Source: Glycocaulis albus
GTDB lineage: Bacteria; Pseudomonadota; Alphaproteobacteria; Caulobacterales; Maricaulaceae
Assembly: GCF_014639075.1 (NCBI RefSeq)
Contig: NZ_BMFS01000009.1
Coordinates: 60,314-124,313 of the forward strand
Direction: 5' to 3'
DNA: 64,000 bases
The translations under genes and the position numbers were made by a program. Positions 28,075-36,286 of this stretch are shown here, piece after piece (position 1 is the stretch's first letter; each line of letters begins with the position of its first letter). The notes under the pieces are model-generated. The model was not told the DNA's origin. It ran no database searches and saw only the letters and a program-made list of their open reading frames with translations.

Positions 28075-28332
28075 CTAGTCGAGCGCGTAGGGCAGAAGGC
28101 CCATATAGCGCGCGCGCTTGATGGCGCGGGCCAGCTCGCGTTGCTTCTTGGCGGAGACCGCCGTGATGCGCGAGGGGACAATCTTGCCGCGTTCGGACAT
28201 GTAGCGCTGAAGCAGCTTCACATCCTTGTAATCAATCGCCGGCGCGCCTTCACCCGAGAACGGGCAGACCTTGCGGCGGCGGGCGAACGGACGGCGCACA
28301 GGCGCGCCGATTGTGGGGACATCGCTAGCCAT
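28075..28332 (-). CDS. rpsR: 30S ribosomal protein S18
   Basis: An 85-residue bS18 with [14 protein letters not shown], a [17 protein letters not shown] core and the [18 protein letters not shown] ending typical of the family. It binds S6 on the small subunit platform. The single Cys in KVCPF belongs to the common S18 motif. The gene lies 12 bp after rpsF and 11 bp before rplI. Confidence 0.97.
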   Translation of the reverse strand: MASDVPTIGAPVRRPFARRRKVCPFSGEGAPAIDYKDVKLLQRYMSERGKIVPSRITAVSAKKQRELARAIKRARYMGLLPYALD

Positions 28333-28344
28333 GGATCGGATCTC

Positions 28345-28695
28345 CTACTGGCGGTCGCGGCGCTTGCGCTCTTCGCTCTTGCGAAGAACGGCGGACGGCT
28401 CTTCGGAGAGCGCGTCCAGGCGCACGGTCATGTAACGGATCACGTCATCGGAATAGCGCTGACGCGAATCGATGGCTTCGAGCACGTCTGCGCCCGCTTC
28501 CATGTCGATCAGGCCGTAATGACCTTTGCGGTTCTTGTGCATGCGGTAGGCCAGGGTGCGAAGACCCCAGTATTCGGTCTTGCCGACCTTGCCGCCTTTT
28601 TCCTCGATGAGGCCTTTAAGCTCCTCAAGGAGGCTTTCCACCTGCGCCGGAGACACGTCCGGGCGGGCAACGAACACGTGTTCGTAGTATGCCAT
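28345..28695 (-). CDS. rpsF: 30S ribosomal protein S6
   Basis: A 116-residue bS6 beginning MAYYEHVFVARPDVSPAQVE, with the conserved YWGLRTLAYRMHKNRKGHYG stretch that contacts S18 and 16S rRNA. The basic C-terminal tail is usual. It is the first gene of the operon; the 176 bases upstream down to the broken toxin gene hold its promoter and leader. Confidence 0.97.
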   Translation of the reverse strand: MAYYEHVFVARPDVSPAQVESLLEELKGLIEEKGGKVGKTEYWGLRTLAYRMHKNRKGHYGLIDMEAGADVLEAIDSRQRYSDDVIRYMTVRLDALSEEPSAVLRKSEERKRRDRQ

Positions 28696-28832
28696 GTTAA
28701 GTCCCTGTTTTCTGTGGATGCGGCACGGTTCCTGCCAGGGAAGGCAGACCCCGCGATGGCTCTGGTCAGGCCCGCCCCGACACCATGTCAGGAACGGTCA
28801 TGCCCACCAGACCGCAGCCGGTGAAGGCGCGG

Positions 28833-28861
28833 GACATACGCTATCAGCGCATAAAGGGCAA
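28833..28861 (-). promoter_or_regulatory. Candidate rpsF operon promoter
   Basis: On the minus strand TTGCCC (28861-28856) and TATGTC (28838-28833) are separated by 17 bases, a reasonable match to a vegetative promoter. It lies about 140 bases upstream of the rpsF ATG, leaving a long structured leader. It is placed right after the end of the broken toxin frame. Confidence 0.35.
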
Positions 28862-28871
28862 GCGGGAGGGT

Positions 28872-29171
28872 TCAGGACTGGCCCGGCGGCAGATCGGGTT
28901 CCTGGCGCACAGGGGCGATGGCGCGTACGACAATGCCGTCTGAGACAGGCTAATAATAGCACCAGTGCTGATTGATGAGGAAGCGGCGCACAGGTCTTGG
29001 AGATGACATGAAGCGGCTGCCCGGATTGGGGTTCTCGCTGAGCCTGCGGCATGCCGGCATCAGCTCGGTGAGATACTGGTCAGCTTGTGACGGCCCCCGG
29101 TTTTCAAGCGTAGAGTCGAAGACGCCCTCAACCGCTTGCGCGGCGGGGGCAGAGAACTCAAGCCGCGCCAC
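28872..29171 (-). pseudogene. RelE/ParE-type toxin interrupted by an in-frame amber codon
   Basis: The frame starting at 29171 encodes a 73-residue ParE/RelE-like N-terminal part ending PVRRFLINQHWCYY, then TAG (28952-28950). The same frame continues without any other stop as PVSDGIVVRAIAPVRQEP and ends at TGA (28874-28872), which is just the C-terminal strand expected of this fold. The whole would be about 99 residues, the usual toxin size. So one base change appears to have cut the toxin. It overlaps the antitoxin by 14 bp. The missing part carries the last strand and should leave the toxin inactive. Confidence 0.8.
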
Positions 29172-29427
29172 GGTTCAGCTTTTCGCCCAACCGGCCAAAC
29201 AGCTTGTCGCCGTCGACAGCGTTTCCGGCGTCTGCGGCCGCTTGTCCTTCGGCGATTTGTTCCAGAACCGCCTCCCGCTTCATCTGTTGCAGCAGGGCAT
29301 AATCTTCTTCCGAGACCATCACGGCGACCGCGCGGCCATGCTTCTCGATGCGCACCGGTTCGCGCCGGGCGGCATCCAGCATTTCGCCAAAACGGTTCTT
29401 GGCATCGGCGGCGGTGAACGTGCGCAT
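29158..29427 (-). CDS. Phd/YefM family antitoxin
   Basis: An 89-residue antitoxin with the N-terminal Phd/YefM DNA-binding fold: MRTFTAADAKNRFGEMLDAA, then EPVRIEKHGRAVAVMVSEEDY, and a C-terminal toxin-binding helix. I use the ATG at 29427, with CGGAG ten bases upstream; the frame is open to 29598 without family sequence. The partner toxin, overlapping by 14 bp, is interrupted, so this antitoxin may now be an orphan that still represses the locus or buffers a related toxin. Confidence 0.9.
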   Translation of the reverse strand: MRTFTAADAKNRFGEMLDAARREPVRIEKHGRAVAVMVSEEDYALLQQMKREAVLEQIAEGQAAADAGNAVDGDKLFGRLGEKLNRGAA

Positions 29428-29441
29428 GGGGCGGCTCCGAT

Positions 29442-29465
29442 CGGCTGATTGGTCTAATTTAGCCG
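29442..29465. promoter_or_regulatory. Candidate operator upstream of the Phd-type antitoxin
   Basis: CGGCT (29442-29446) and AGCCG (29461-29465) form an outer inverted repeat around an AT-rich core containing the palindrome CTAATTTAG (29454-29462). It lies 14 bases upstream of the antitoxin ATG, where Phd-type proteins usually bind to repress their operon. Inference from position and symmetry. Confidence 0.3.
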
Positions 29466-29534
29466 AAAGTGGGAAGGGCATTGATCGTCCGGCTGGCGGG
29501 TTGAAGCAGGGCGGGGCATCCGGCTGGCCCGCAC

Positions 29535-29549
29535 TACCAATTTCTGGTA
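29535..29549. promoter_or_regulatory. Candidate ParD operator
   Basis: TACCA and TGGTA arms around five bases form a 15-bp inverted repeat 29 bases before the parD ATG, followed by TAATAT (29548-29553), a possible -10 element. ParD-type ribbon-helix-helix proteins bind short palindromes at this place to autoregulate. No convincing -35 was found. Confidence 0.45.
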
Positions 29550-29578
29550 ATATGGGCGCTTCAAACAAGGAGCGCGCG

Positions 29579-29830
29579 ATGAGCCGGAACACCTCCATCG
29601 CCCTGAATGACCAGCTGGCCAGCTATATTGATGAGCAGGTTGCATCGGGCCGCTTTGGCTCGGCAAGCGAGGTTGTGCGCGCGGGCCTGCGCCTGCTGCA
29701 GGAGCGTGAGGCGCGGCTGACGGCGTTGCGCCACGCACTGGAGCAGGGCGAGCAGAGCGGCCCTGCTGAGGCCGTCACGCGCAAGCAGTTCGTGGCGGCG
29801 ATGCGCGCCAAAGCAACGGCACGTGGCTGA
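29579..29830 (+). CDS. parD: ParD-type antitoxin
   Basis: An 83-residue ribbon-helix-helix antitoxin beginning MSRNTSIALNDQLASYIDEQ, with SGRFGSASEVVRAGLRLLQE as the conserved helical core and a flexible toxin-binding C-terminus. The start ATG has AAGGAGCG upstream. It overlaps the parE gene by 8 bp. This module is intact and is divergent from the broken Phd/ParE-like module 150 bp away. Confidence 0.93.
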   Translation: MSRNTSIALNDQLASYIDEQVASGRFGSASEVVRAGLRLLQEREARLTALRHALEQGEQSGPAEAVTRKQFVAAMRAKATARG

Positions 29831-30113
29831 ATTCCGGCTGCGCCCGGCCGCCCGGCTCGATCTCGAACGCATATGGCAGGACACTGCGGAGCGTTGGTCT
29901 CAGCAGCAGGCCGAAACTTACATCTCCCTTCTGTTCGACGCCTTTGCGGCCCTGGCCGATTTCCCGCTCGCCGGGCAGGATGCCAGCGACATCCGCGAGG
30001 GCTATCGCCAGCGCGTGTGCGGGTCGCACGTCATCTTTTACCGGCCTGAAGGCTATGGTGTGGAGATCGTGCTCGTGCTGCATAGCCACATGCTGCCTGA
30101 CGCGCATTTCTGA
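29823..30113 (+). CDS. parE: ParE-type toxin
   Basis: A 96-residue RelE/ParE-fold toxin: RLRPAARLDLERIWQDTAER at the N-terminus and SHVIFYRPEGYGVEIVLVLH at the C-terminus, which gives the complete last strands lacking in the neighbouring broken toxin. ParE proteins typically poison DNA gyrase. The GTG start overlaps the parD 3' end, the normal antitoxin-first arrangement. Confidence 0.93.
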   Translation: MAEFRLRPAARLDLERIWQDTAERWSQQQAETYISLLFDAFAALADFPLAGQDASDIREGYRQRVCGSHVIFYRPEGYGVEIVLVLHSHMLPDAHF

Positions 30114-30197
30114 CCAGCTGCGCTACGCTGCGGCTTGCCTTGCCCGCCCCTCACGGTCTATCCGGGCACCACATCAGAACAAGGGAGGACGCGCTTC

Positions 30198-31151
30198 ATG
30201 GCGCTTGCATTCATCTTTCCAGGCCAGGGCAGTCAGGCGGCCGGCATGGGCCACGAGCTGGCAGAGGCCTATCCGGCGGCCCGTGCCGTCTACGAGGCTG
30301 TTGACGACGCGCTGGGCGAAAAGCTCTCCACGCTGATCTGGGACGGCCCGATCGAGACCCTGACCCTCACCCAGAACGCCCAGCCTGCGCTGATGGCGAC
30401 CTCGCTGGCTGTCATGGCGGCCCTGAAGGAAGGGTTCGGCATCGATGTGACGGCGGCGAAGTTTGTGGCAGGGCACTCGCTGGGTGAATATTCCGCGCTG
30501 GCCGCTGCCGGGGCGCTCTCCATTGACGACGCGGCCAGGCTCCTGCGCCTGCGCGGCCTGTCCATGCAGAAGGCCGTGCCGGTGGGCGAGGGCGCAATGG
30601 CGGCGATTCTCGGCGCCGAGGAGGCCCAGGTACAAAAGGCCGTCGAGGCCGGTTCTGCGGCCGGCGTCGTTCAGATCGCCAATGACAATGCGCCCGGCCA
30701 GATCGTGATTTCCGGTGCGAAGGCCGCTGTCGAGGCCGCCATAGAGGCGGCCAGGGCCGACGGTATCCGCAAGGCTATGCTGCTGCCGGTGTCCGCGCCC
30801 TTCCATTGCACGCTGATGCAGCCGGCTGCGGACGCCATGGCCGCAGCGCTGAAAGGCGCTGCGATCAATGCCCCCAAAGTGCCCGTCATCACCAATGTGA
30901 CAGCTGGCCCGGCGACCGATCCCGAAGCCATCCGCGCCCAGCTGGTCGAGCAGGTGACGGGGCGCGTACGCTGGCGTGAAAGCGTGATGTACATGGCAGG
31001 CGAGGGCGGTATCACCCGGTTTGCGGAAGCCGGCGCGGGCAAGGTGCTCTCCGGCATGCTGAAACGTACCGTGGAAGGCGTGGAGGGCGTGGCCCTCAAC
31101 AGCCCGGCTGATCTGGAAGCCTTTGCCGCCTCACTGAAAGGAAATGCGTAA
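30198..31151 (+). CDS. fabD: Malonyl-CoA-ACP transacylase FabD
   Basis: A 317-residue enzyme that loads malonyl groups onto ACP. Landmarks are FIFPGQGSQAAGMG at the start, the catalytic serine in GHSLGEYSAL (around residue 95) and the histidine in PVSAPFHC (around 205). Start is the ATG at 30198 with GGGAGG about ten bases upstream. It opens the cluster fabD-fabG-acpP-fabF for type II fatty acid synthesis. Confidence 0.97.
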   Translation: MALAFIFPGQGSQAAGMGHELAEAYPAARAVYEAVDDALGEKLSTLIWDGPIETLTLTQNAQPALMATSLAVMAALKEGFGIDVTAAKFVAGHSLGEYSALAAAGALSIDDAARLLRLRGLSMQKAVPVGEGAMAAILGAEEAQVQKAVEAGSAAGVVQIANDNAPGQIVISGAKAAVEAAIEAARADGIRKAMLLPVSAPFHCTLMQPAADAMAAALKGAAINAPKVPVITNVTAGPATDPEAIRAQLVEQVTGRVRWRESVMYMAGEGGITRFAEAGAGKVLSGMLKRTVEGVEGVALNSPADLEAFAASLKGNA

Positions 31152-31152
31152 C

Positions 31153-31890
31153 ATGTTCTCTCTTGAAGGAAAAAAGGCGCTGGTAACCGGCGCGACCGGC
31201 GGCCTCGGCGGCGAGATCGCCCGCGCGCTGCATGCGCAAGGCGCATCGGTTGCGCTGTCGGGCACGCGCGCTGAAGTGTTGCAGAAGCTGGCCGATGAGC
31301 TGGGTGAGCGCACCGCGGTGGTGCCCTGCAATCTCTCTGACGCAGAGGCGGTCGATAATCTGCCGAAGGCCGCCAGCGACGCGCTCGGCGGGCTCGACAT
31401 CCTCATCTCCAATGCCGGTGTGACGCGCGACCAGCTGCTCATGCGCATGAAGGACGAGGACTGGGAGACGGTCATCAAGGTCAATCTTGAAGCCCATTTC
31501 CGCCTCTGCCGGGCATCCATGCGCGGCATGATGAAGAACCGCTGGGGACGCATTATCGGCATCACCTCGGTGGTGGGCGTGACCGGCAATCCGGGCCAGG
31601 CGAACTACGCCGCCTCCAAGGCAGGGATGATCGGCTTCTCCAAGGCGCTGGCCCAGGAAATCGCCTCGCGCGGGGTGACGGTGAACTGCGTTGCGCCGGG
31701 CTTCATCGCCTCGCCCATGACCGATGCGCTCAATGAGGAGCAGAAATCGGCCATCCTGACCAAAATCCCTGCCGGTGATCTTGGTACGGGCAAGGACATT
31801 GCCGCAGCGTGCGTTTATCTCGCCAGTGAGGAAGCAGGCTATGTGACAGGTCAGACATTGCACGTGAATGGCGGGATGGCCATGATCTGA
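31153..31890 (+). CDS. fabG: 3-oxoacyl-ACP reductase FabG
   Basis: A 245-residue NADPH-dependent SDR for the first reduction in fatty acid elongation. It carries VTGATGGLGG (cofactor), SNAGVTRDQLLMRMKDEDW (FabG-specific) and the Ser-Tyr-Lys triad in ITSVVG and NYAASKAG. An ATG at 31144 overlaps the fabD stop, but the ATG at 31153 has the better-spaced AAAGGA site and the usual MFSLEGKKALVTG start. Confidence 0.96.
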   Translation: MFSLEGKKALVTGATGGLGGEIARALHAQGASVALSGTRAEVLQKLADELGERTAVVPCNLSDAEAVDNLPKAASDALGGLDILISNAGVTRDQLLMRMKDEDWETVIKVNLEAHFRLCRASMRGMMKNRWGRIIGITSVVGVTGNPGQANYAASKAGMIGFSKALAQEIASRGVTVNCVAPGFIASPMTDALNEEQKSAILTKIPAGDLGTGKDIAAACVYLASEEAGYVTGQTLHVNGGMAMI

Positions 31891-31952
31891 CCGCCAGCTG
31901 AGTCGCGGCGGAACGAGGGGATCGTCTTCGCGCTGGCGTCAAGCCGCTGAGG

Positions 31953-31982
31953 TTGCTAGCCTTGCCTGAATTGGCGTGTTAT
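31953..31982 (+). promoter_or_regulatory. Candidate acpP promoter
   Basis: TTGCTA (31953-31958) and TGTTAT (31977-31982) are 18 bases apart, inside the 199-bp gap between fabG and acpP. Such a gap is unusual in this compact cluster and fits the separate high-level promoter that acpP generally has. The remainder of the gap shows no gene. Confidence 0.3.
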
Positions 31983-32089
31983 CAGCCGCAACCTTGTGGG
32001 TGCCGGTGCAGGTGTTCCGGTCCCATTCCAGTCAGGGGGCATAAGGGGTCTGATGGCCCTGCCCGGAAATATTAGATAAAGGGTCCGTC

Positions 32090-32326
32090 ATGTCTGACGT
32101 TTTTGATCGCGTTAAGAAGATCGTCATCGAGCACCTCGATGTGGAAGAGGATAAAGTCACCGAGAAAGCCTCTTTCATCGATGATCTTGGCGCGGACTCG
32201 CTGGACAATGTCGAGCTGGTCATGGCTTTCGAGGAAGAGTTCGACATCGAAATCCCCGATGACGCAGCCGAGCACATCCAGACCGTTGGCGATGCGGTGA
32301 AATTCATCTCCGAGAAAGTCGGCTAG
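32090..32326 (+). CDS. acpP: Acyl carrier protein
   Basis: A 78-residue acidic four-helix protein. Ser37 in [20 protein letters not shown] is the site for the 4'-phosphopantetheine arm that carries growing acyl chains. Length, charge and the DSL motif are all standard. AAAGGG lies six bases before the ATG. fabF follows after 14 bp. Confidence 0.98.
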   Translation: MSDVFDRVKKIVIEHLDVEEDKVTEKASFIDDLGADSLDNVELVMAFEEEFDIEIPDDAAEHIQTVGDAVKFISEKVG

Positions 32327-32340
32327 GCCGGCACCGGACC

Positions 32341-33630
32341 ATGTCCAAGCGTCGTGTTGTCGTCACCGGCCTCGGCATCGTCTCCCCGCTCGGATGCGGC
32401 GTGGAGCATGTCTGGGCGCAATTGCTCGCAGGGAAATCCGGGCTTGCCCGGGTTACCCATTTCGAGACGGAGGATCTCCCCTGCCAGATCGCAGGCGTGA
32501 TCCCCCGCGTGGACGGCCGCAATGGGGGCGGGCCTGATGTTCCCGGATCGTTTGATCCGGATGCTGTAATGCCCGCCCGCGACGCCAAACGCATCGATGA
32601 TTTCATTCTTTACGGCATTGCTGCCGCCGACGAGGCGATTGCCCATTCGGGCTGGCAGCCTGCCGATGACGCTGCGCGCGAGCGTGCCGGTGTGCTGATC
32701 GGTTCGGGCATTGGCGGTCTGCAGACCATGTATGACGCCTCGATCACGCTCCATGAGCGTGGGCCGCGCAAGCTCTCTCCCTTCGTGATCCCTGCCATGC
32801 TGATCAATCTGGCTTCTGGCCAGGTGTCGATCCGCCATGGACTTAAAGGGCCGAACCACTCCGTGGTCACCGCCTGTTCTACCGGCGCGCATGCCATTGG
32901 CGATGCGGCGCGTCTGATTGCCTATGGCGATGCCGATGTGATGGTCGCCGGCGGCGCCGAAAGCGCGATCACCCGGCTTGGCTTTGGCGGTTTCTGTGCT
33001 GCCCGTGCCATGTCCACAGGATTTAATGACCGGCCTGAAGCGGCCTCGCGCCCCTATGACACGGACCGGGATGGTTTTGTCATGGGCGAAGGCGCAGGCG
33101 TTGTCGTGCTTGAAGAATACGAGGCGGCCAAGGCCCGCGGCGCCACGATCTACGCCGAAGTGGTCGGCTATGGCCTGTCTGGCGATGCCTATCACATCAC
33201 GGCGCCAGCCGAAGATGGTGATGGCGGCTTCCGCTCCATGAGCGCTGCGCTGAAAAGCGCGGGCCTCAGCCCGTCCGACATTGATTACGTCAACGCGCAT
33301 GGCACCTCGACACCCAAGGGCGACGAGATCGAACTCAAGGCCGTTGAGCGCCTGCTGGGCGACCATGCCGGCAAGGTCGTCATGTCCTCGACCAAGTCGG
33401 CAACCGGCCATCTTCTGGGGGCTGCCGGCGCTATCGAGGCGATCTTCTCGATCCTCGCCATTCGCGATGGCATCTGCCCGCCCACGCTGAACCTGGACAA
33501 CCCGTCCGTGGAGAGCCCGATCAATCTGGCACCCCACAAGGCCGTGAAAAAAGATATCAAGGTGGCCCTGTCAAACTCGTTCGGATTTGGCGGCACGAAT
33601 GCCTCGGTGGTCCTGAAGGCTGCCGGCTAA
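32341..33630 (+). CDS. fabF: 3-oxoacyl-ACP synthase II FabF
   Basis: A 429-residue condensing enzyme. The catalytic Cys is in VTACSTGAHAIGDA, with the two histidines in NAHGTSTPKGDE and SATGHLLGAAGAIEA, giving the Cys-His-His triad of the KAS II group. It extends acyl chains on ACP and controls temperature-dependent unsaturation in some bacteria. It lies 14 bp after acpP and 25 bp before mltG. Confidence 0.97.
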   Translation: MSKRRVVVTGLGIVSPLGCGVEHVWAQLLAGKSGLARVTHFETEDLPCQIAGVIPRVDGRNGGGPDVPGSFDPDAVMPARDAKRIDDFILYGIAAADEAIAHSGWQPADDAARERAGVLIGSGIGGLQTMYDASITLHERGPRKLSPFVIPAMLINLASGQVSIRHGLKGPNHSVVTACSTGAHAIGDAARLIAYGDADVMVAGGAESAITRLGFGGFCAARAMSTGFNDRPEAASRPYDTDRDGFVMGEGAGVVVLEEYEAAKARGATIYAEVVGYGLSGDAYHITAPAEDGDGGFRSMSAALKSAGLSPSDIDYVNAHGTSTPKGDEIELKAVERLLGDHAGKVVMSSTKSATGHLLGAAGAIEAIFSILAIRDGICPPTLNLDNPSVESPINLAPHKAVKKDIKVALSNSFGFGGTNASVVLKAAG

Positions 33631-33655
33631 GGCCCTCTTTTGCGGGTGAGGGGCC

Positions 33656-34726
33656 ATGAGCACGGATAGCACGCCTCCCGGCAAACAGGTCAGCAAGGGG
33701 CTCGGTCCATTGCGTCTTTTCATTATCAGCCTGTTTCTGATAGGTGCGCTTGCGCTCGTGGCGGGCGCGGCCATTGTCGGCGGCTATGCGTGGCTCGGCT
33801 ATCAGTTCAGGGCCGAAGGCCCGCTGGAGGAGGACACCACCATCCTCCTGGAGCGCGGGTCCAGCGTGCGTGCGATTGCGGCGCGGCTGGAAGCGGAAGG
33901 GTTCATCACCGATCAGCGGATTTTCCTGGCTCAGCTGCGCATTGACGAGGAACTCGGCCGCGCGCGCGCGCCCATGCGCGCTGGAGAGTTTGCCATTCCG
34001 GCCCGCGCCTCGATGGCGGAAATTTACGACGAGCTCGCCTATGGCGAAGTCATCCAGCACCCGGTCCGCGTGCCCGAAGGCCTGACGACGGCCATGATCG
34101 TGCGTATTGTCGAGGCCTCCGATGTTCTGACCGGCGAGATCGAAAGTATTCCGGCTGAAGGCTCACTCCTGCCCGACACCTATCTGGTGGATCGCGGCAC
34201 AAGCCGTCAGGCCGTGCTGGACAGGATGGCGGCGGCGCAAACACGCCTTCTTGACCAGCTTTGGGATAGCCGCGATCCGGACCTTCCCTTCTCGACCCGG
34301 GAGGAAGCGATCAATCTCGCGTCCATCGTCGAGAAGGAAACCGGCATTGCCCATGAACGTCCCATGGTGGCGGCCGTGTTCGTGAACCGGCTGCGCCGGG
34401 GCATGCGCCTGCAGAGCGATCCGACGATCATTTACGGGATTTCGGGCGGCGAGCCGCTGGGCCGCGGCATCCGGCGCTCCGAGCTGGACGACACCACAAA
34501 CCCCTATCACACCTATCATATCGACGGCTTGCCCCCGACGCCGATCGCCAACCCCGGACGCGAGGCGATTGCGGCGGTACTGAACCCGCCCGAGAGCGAG
34601 TATCTCTACTTTGTGGCGGACGGTACGGGCGGCCACGCTTTCGCGCGCACACTCGCCGAGCATAACCGCAATGTCGCCCGCTGGCGCCAGATCGAGCGCG
34701 AGCGCGCCCGCTCCGGGGGACGCTGA
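33656..34726 (+). CDS. mltG: Endolytic peptidoglycan transglycosylase MltG
   Basis: A 356-residue protein with an N-terminal transmembrane helix (about residues 18-45), a LysM-like region (GSSVRAIAARLEAEGFI) and the YceG catalytic domain including the glutamate in NLASIVEKETG and the YGISGG and YHTYHIDGLPPTPIANPG motifs. It cleaves nascent glycan strands near the inner membrane. The fabF-mltG-yicC-gmk order is common in Alphaproteobacteria. Confidence 0.96.
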   Translation: MSTDSTPPGKQVSKGLGPLRLFIISLFLIGALALVAGAAIVGGYAWLGYQFRAEGPLEEDTTILLERGSSVRAIAARLEAEGFITDQRIFLAQLRIDEELGRARAPMRAGEFAIPARASMAEIYDELAYGEVIQHPVRVPEGLTTAMIVRIVEASDVLTGEIESIPAEGSLLPDTYLVDRGTSRQAVLDRMAAAQTRLLDQLWDSRDPDLPFSTREEAINLASIVEKETGIAHERPMVAAVFVNRLRRGMRLQSDPTIIYGISGGEPLGRGIRRSELDDTTNPYHTYHIDGLPPTPIANPGREAIAAVLNPPESEYLYFVADGTGGHAFARTLAEHNRNVARWRQIERERARSGGR

Positions 34727-34728
34727 TC

Positions 34729-35619
34729 ATGGGTGTTCTCTCCGGCATGACCGGTTTCGCCCGTGCCACATCCAGCGGTGATTTCGGCACGCTGTCGGCA
34801 GAGGCGCGTTCGGTGAACGGCCGGGGGCTGGATATCCGCCTGCGCCTGCCCGATGGCACAGGCCATCTCGAAGCCGAGGCGCGCAGCCGTATCAAGGCCG
34901 CATTCGAGCGCGGCTCCGTATCAATAACCGTATCGCTCGAGAAGCCCGCAAGTGTAGAGGCCGGCGCCCACATTGATGAGGCGCGCTTGCGGGCATTGGC
35001 ACTGGCCGGGCGCGATCTGGTCGACAAGGGCCTGGCCGCTCCGCCGCGTATTGACGGGTTGCTGGCCTTGCGCGGCGTCATCATCAGCGAAGACCAGGCG
35101 GCCACCGGGGACGCTGTCACGGCGCAGGCCGACAGCGCGGTCCTTGCGGTGATCGACGAAGTCGCCGCCGCGTTGAAATCGGCCCGTCAGGCGGAAGGTG
35201 CCCAGCTGAAGCCGGTTCTGGAAGCCCAGATCAGTGAGATCGAGCACCTCAAGCAACAGGCCGCAAGCCATCCGGCGGCCGCCGCCGAGGCCATCCGGGA
35301 CCGGCTCAAGCAGAAGATTGATGATCTCCTGCCGTCCGGCATCGATGCAGACAGGCTTGCCCAGGAAGCGGCGCTGCTGGCGGTGAAGGCCGATGTGCGC
35401 GAGGAGATCGACCGGCTGACCGGCCATGTCGAGGCCGCACGGAGCCTTCTCGCCGGCGGTTCACCGTGTGGGCGCAAGCTCGACTTTCTGGCACAGGAAT
35501 TTAACCGCGAGGTCAATACTCTGTGCTCCAAATCGTCTGATCGCGGCCTGACCGAAATCGGCCTGTCCATGAAGCATGTCGTCGACCAGTTCCGCGAGCA
35601 GGTCCAGAATCTGGAGTAG
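34729..35619 (+). CDS. YicC/YloC family endoribonuclease
   Basis: A 296-residue protein with the family's N-terminal MTGFARA motif and SVNGRGLDIRLRLP, and the conserved C-terminal GGSPCGRKLDFLAQEFNREV followed by NTLCSKSSD. YicC proteins are a recently described class of single-strand endoribonucleases. It begins 2 bp after mltG and ends 4 bp before gmk, in the conserved yicC-gmk pairing. Confidence 0.95.
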   Translation: MGVLSGMTGFARATSSGDFGTLSAEARSVNGRGLDIRLRLPDGTGHLEAEARSRIKAAFERGSVSITVSLEKPASVEAGAHIDEARLRALALAGRDLVDKGLAAPPRIDGLLALRGVIISEDQAATGDAVTAQADSAVLAVIDEVAAALKSARQAEGAQLKPVLEAQISEIEHLKQQAASHPAAAAEAIRDRLKQKIDDLLPSGIDADRLAQEAALLAVKADVREEIDRLTGHVEAARSLLAGGSPCGRKLDFLAQEFNREVNTLCSKSSDRGLTEIGLSMKHVVDQFREQVQNLE

Positions 35620-35623
35620 GCCC

Positions 35624-36283
35624 ATGCCTGTTGGTTCCCTATCAGGTCCGGTGTTCCGCGGGCAGAGGCGTGGCCTCATGCTGGTGCTGTCCAGCCCCTC
35701 TGGCGCGGGCAAGACGACGCTGTCGCGCCGCCTTATCGCGTCCAATCCTGATCTGGTGCTTTCGGTATCGGCCACGACGCGCGCGCCGCGCCCCGGCGAG
35801 GTGGACGGGCAGGACTATATCTTCCTCACCGAAAAAGAGTTCGAGCGCCAGGCGGAGAATGACGAGTTCTACGAGTATGCGCGAGTGTTCGGCCATTATT
35901 ACGGCACCCCGAAAGGACCCGTGGAGGAGGCCCTCGAGGAGGGGCGCGACGTCGTTTTCGACGTTGACTGGCAGGGCGGCCGCGCACTGGCTGCTGGAGC
36001 ACCGCAGGACTGTGTGAAGGTTTTCATCCTCCCGCCCTCGCTGAGCCTGCTGCGCGACCGGCTGACCAAGCGCGCGCAGGACTCCGACGAAGTGATCAAT
36101 GGCCGGATGGCACGGGCCAAGGCCGAGATCGAGCATTGGGACGAGTATGACTATGTCATCCTCAATGACGATTTCTCAGAGGCGCTGGAGCGCCTGTCAC
36201 TCATCCTTCATGCCGAACGCCTGCGCCGGGTGCGCCACCCGTGGCTGGAGGGTTTCGTCAACGCCCTGATGGATGAAGGTTAG
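35624..36283 (+). CDS. gmk: Guanylate kinase
   Basis: A 219-residue enzyme that phosphorylates GMP to GDP. The P-loop is SSPSGAGKTTLSRRL, and the GMP-binding region includes SATTRAPRPGEVDGQDY and EYARVFGHYYGTPKGPVEEA. The start ATG at 35624 has GGAGTAGG just upstream, formed by the end of yicC. The gene is convergent with rsmA, 3 bp apart. Confidence 0.97.
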   Translation: MPVGSLSGPVFRGQRRGLMLVLSSPSGAGKTTLSRRLIASNPDLVLSVSATTRAPRPGEVDGQDYIFLTEKEFERQAENDEFYEYARVFGHYYGTPKGPVEEALEEGRDVVFDVDWQGGRALAAGAPQDCVKVFILPPSLSLLRDRLTKRAQDSDEVINGRMARAKAEIEHWDEYDYVILNDDFSEALERLSLILHAERLRRVRHPWLEGFVNALMDEG

Positions 36284-36286
36284 CCG

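Noticed and set aside
28950..28952. Amber codon as programmed recoding (pyrrolysine or selenocysteine-like)
   Set aside because: The codon is TAG in a short toxin gene with no downstream stem-loop of note, and nothing suggests a pyrrolysine system; a nonsense mutation is simpler.
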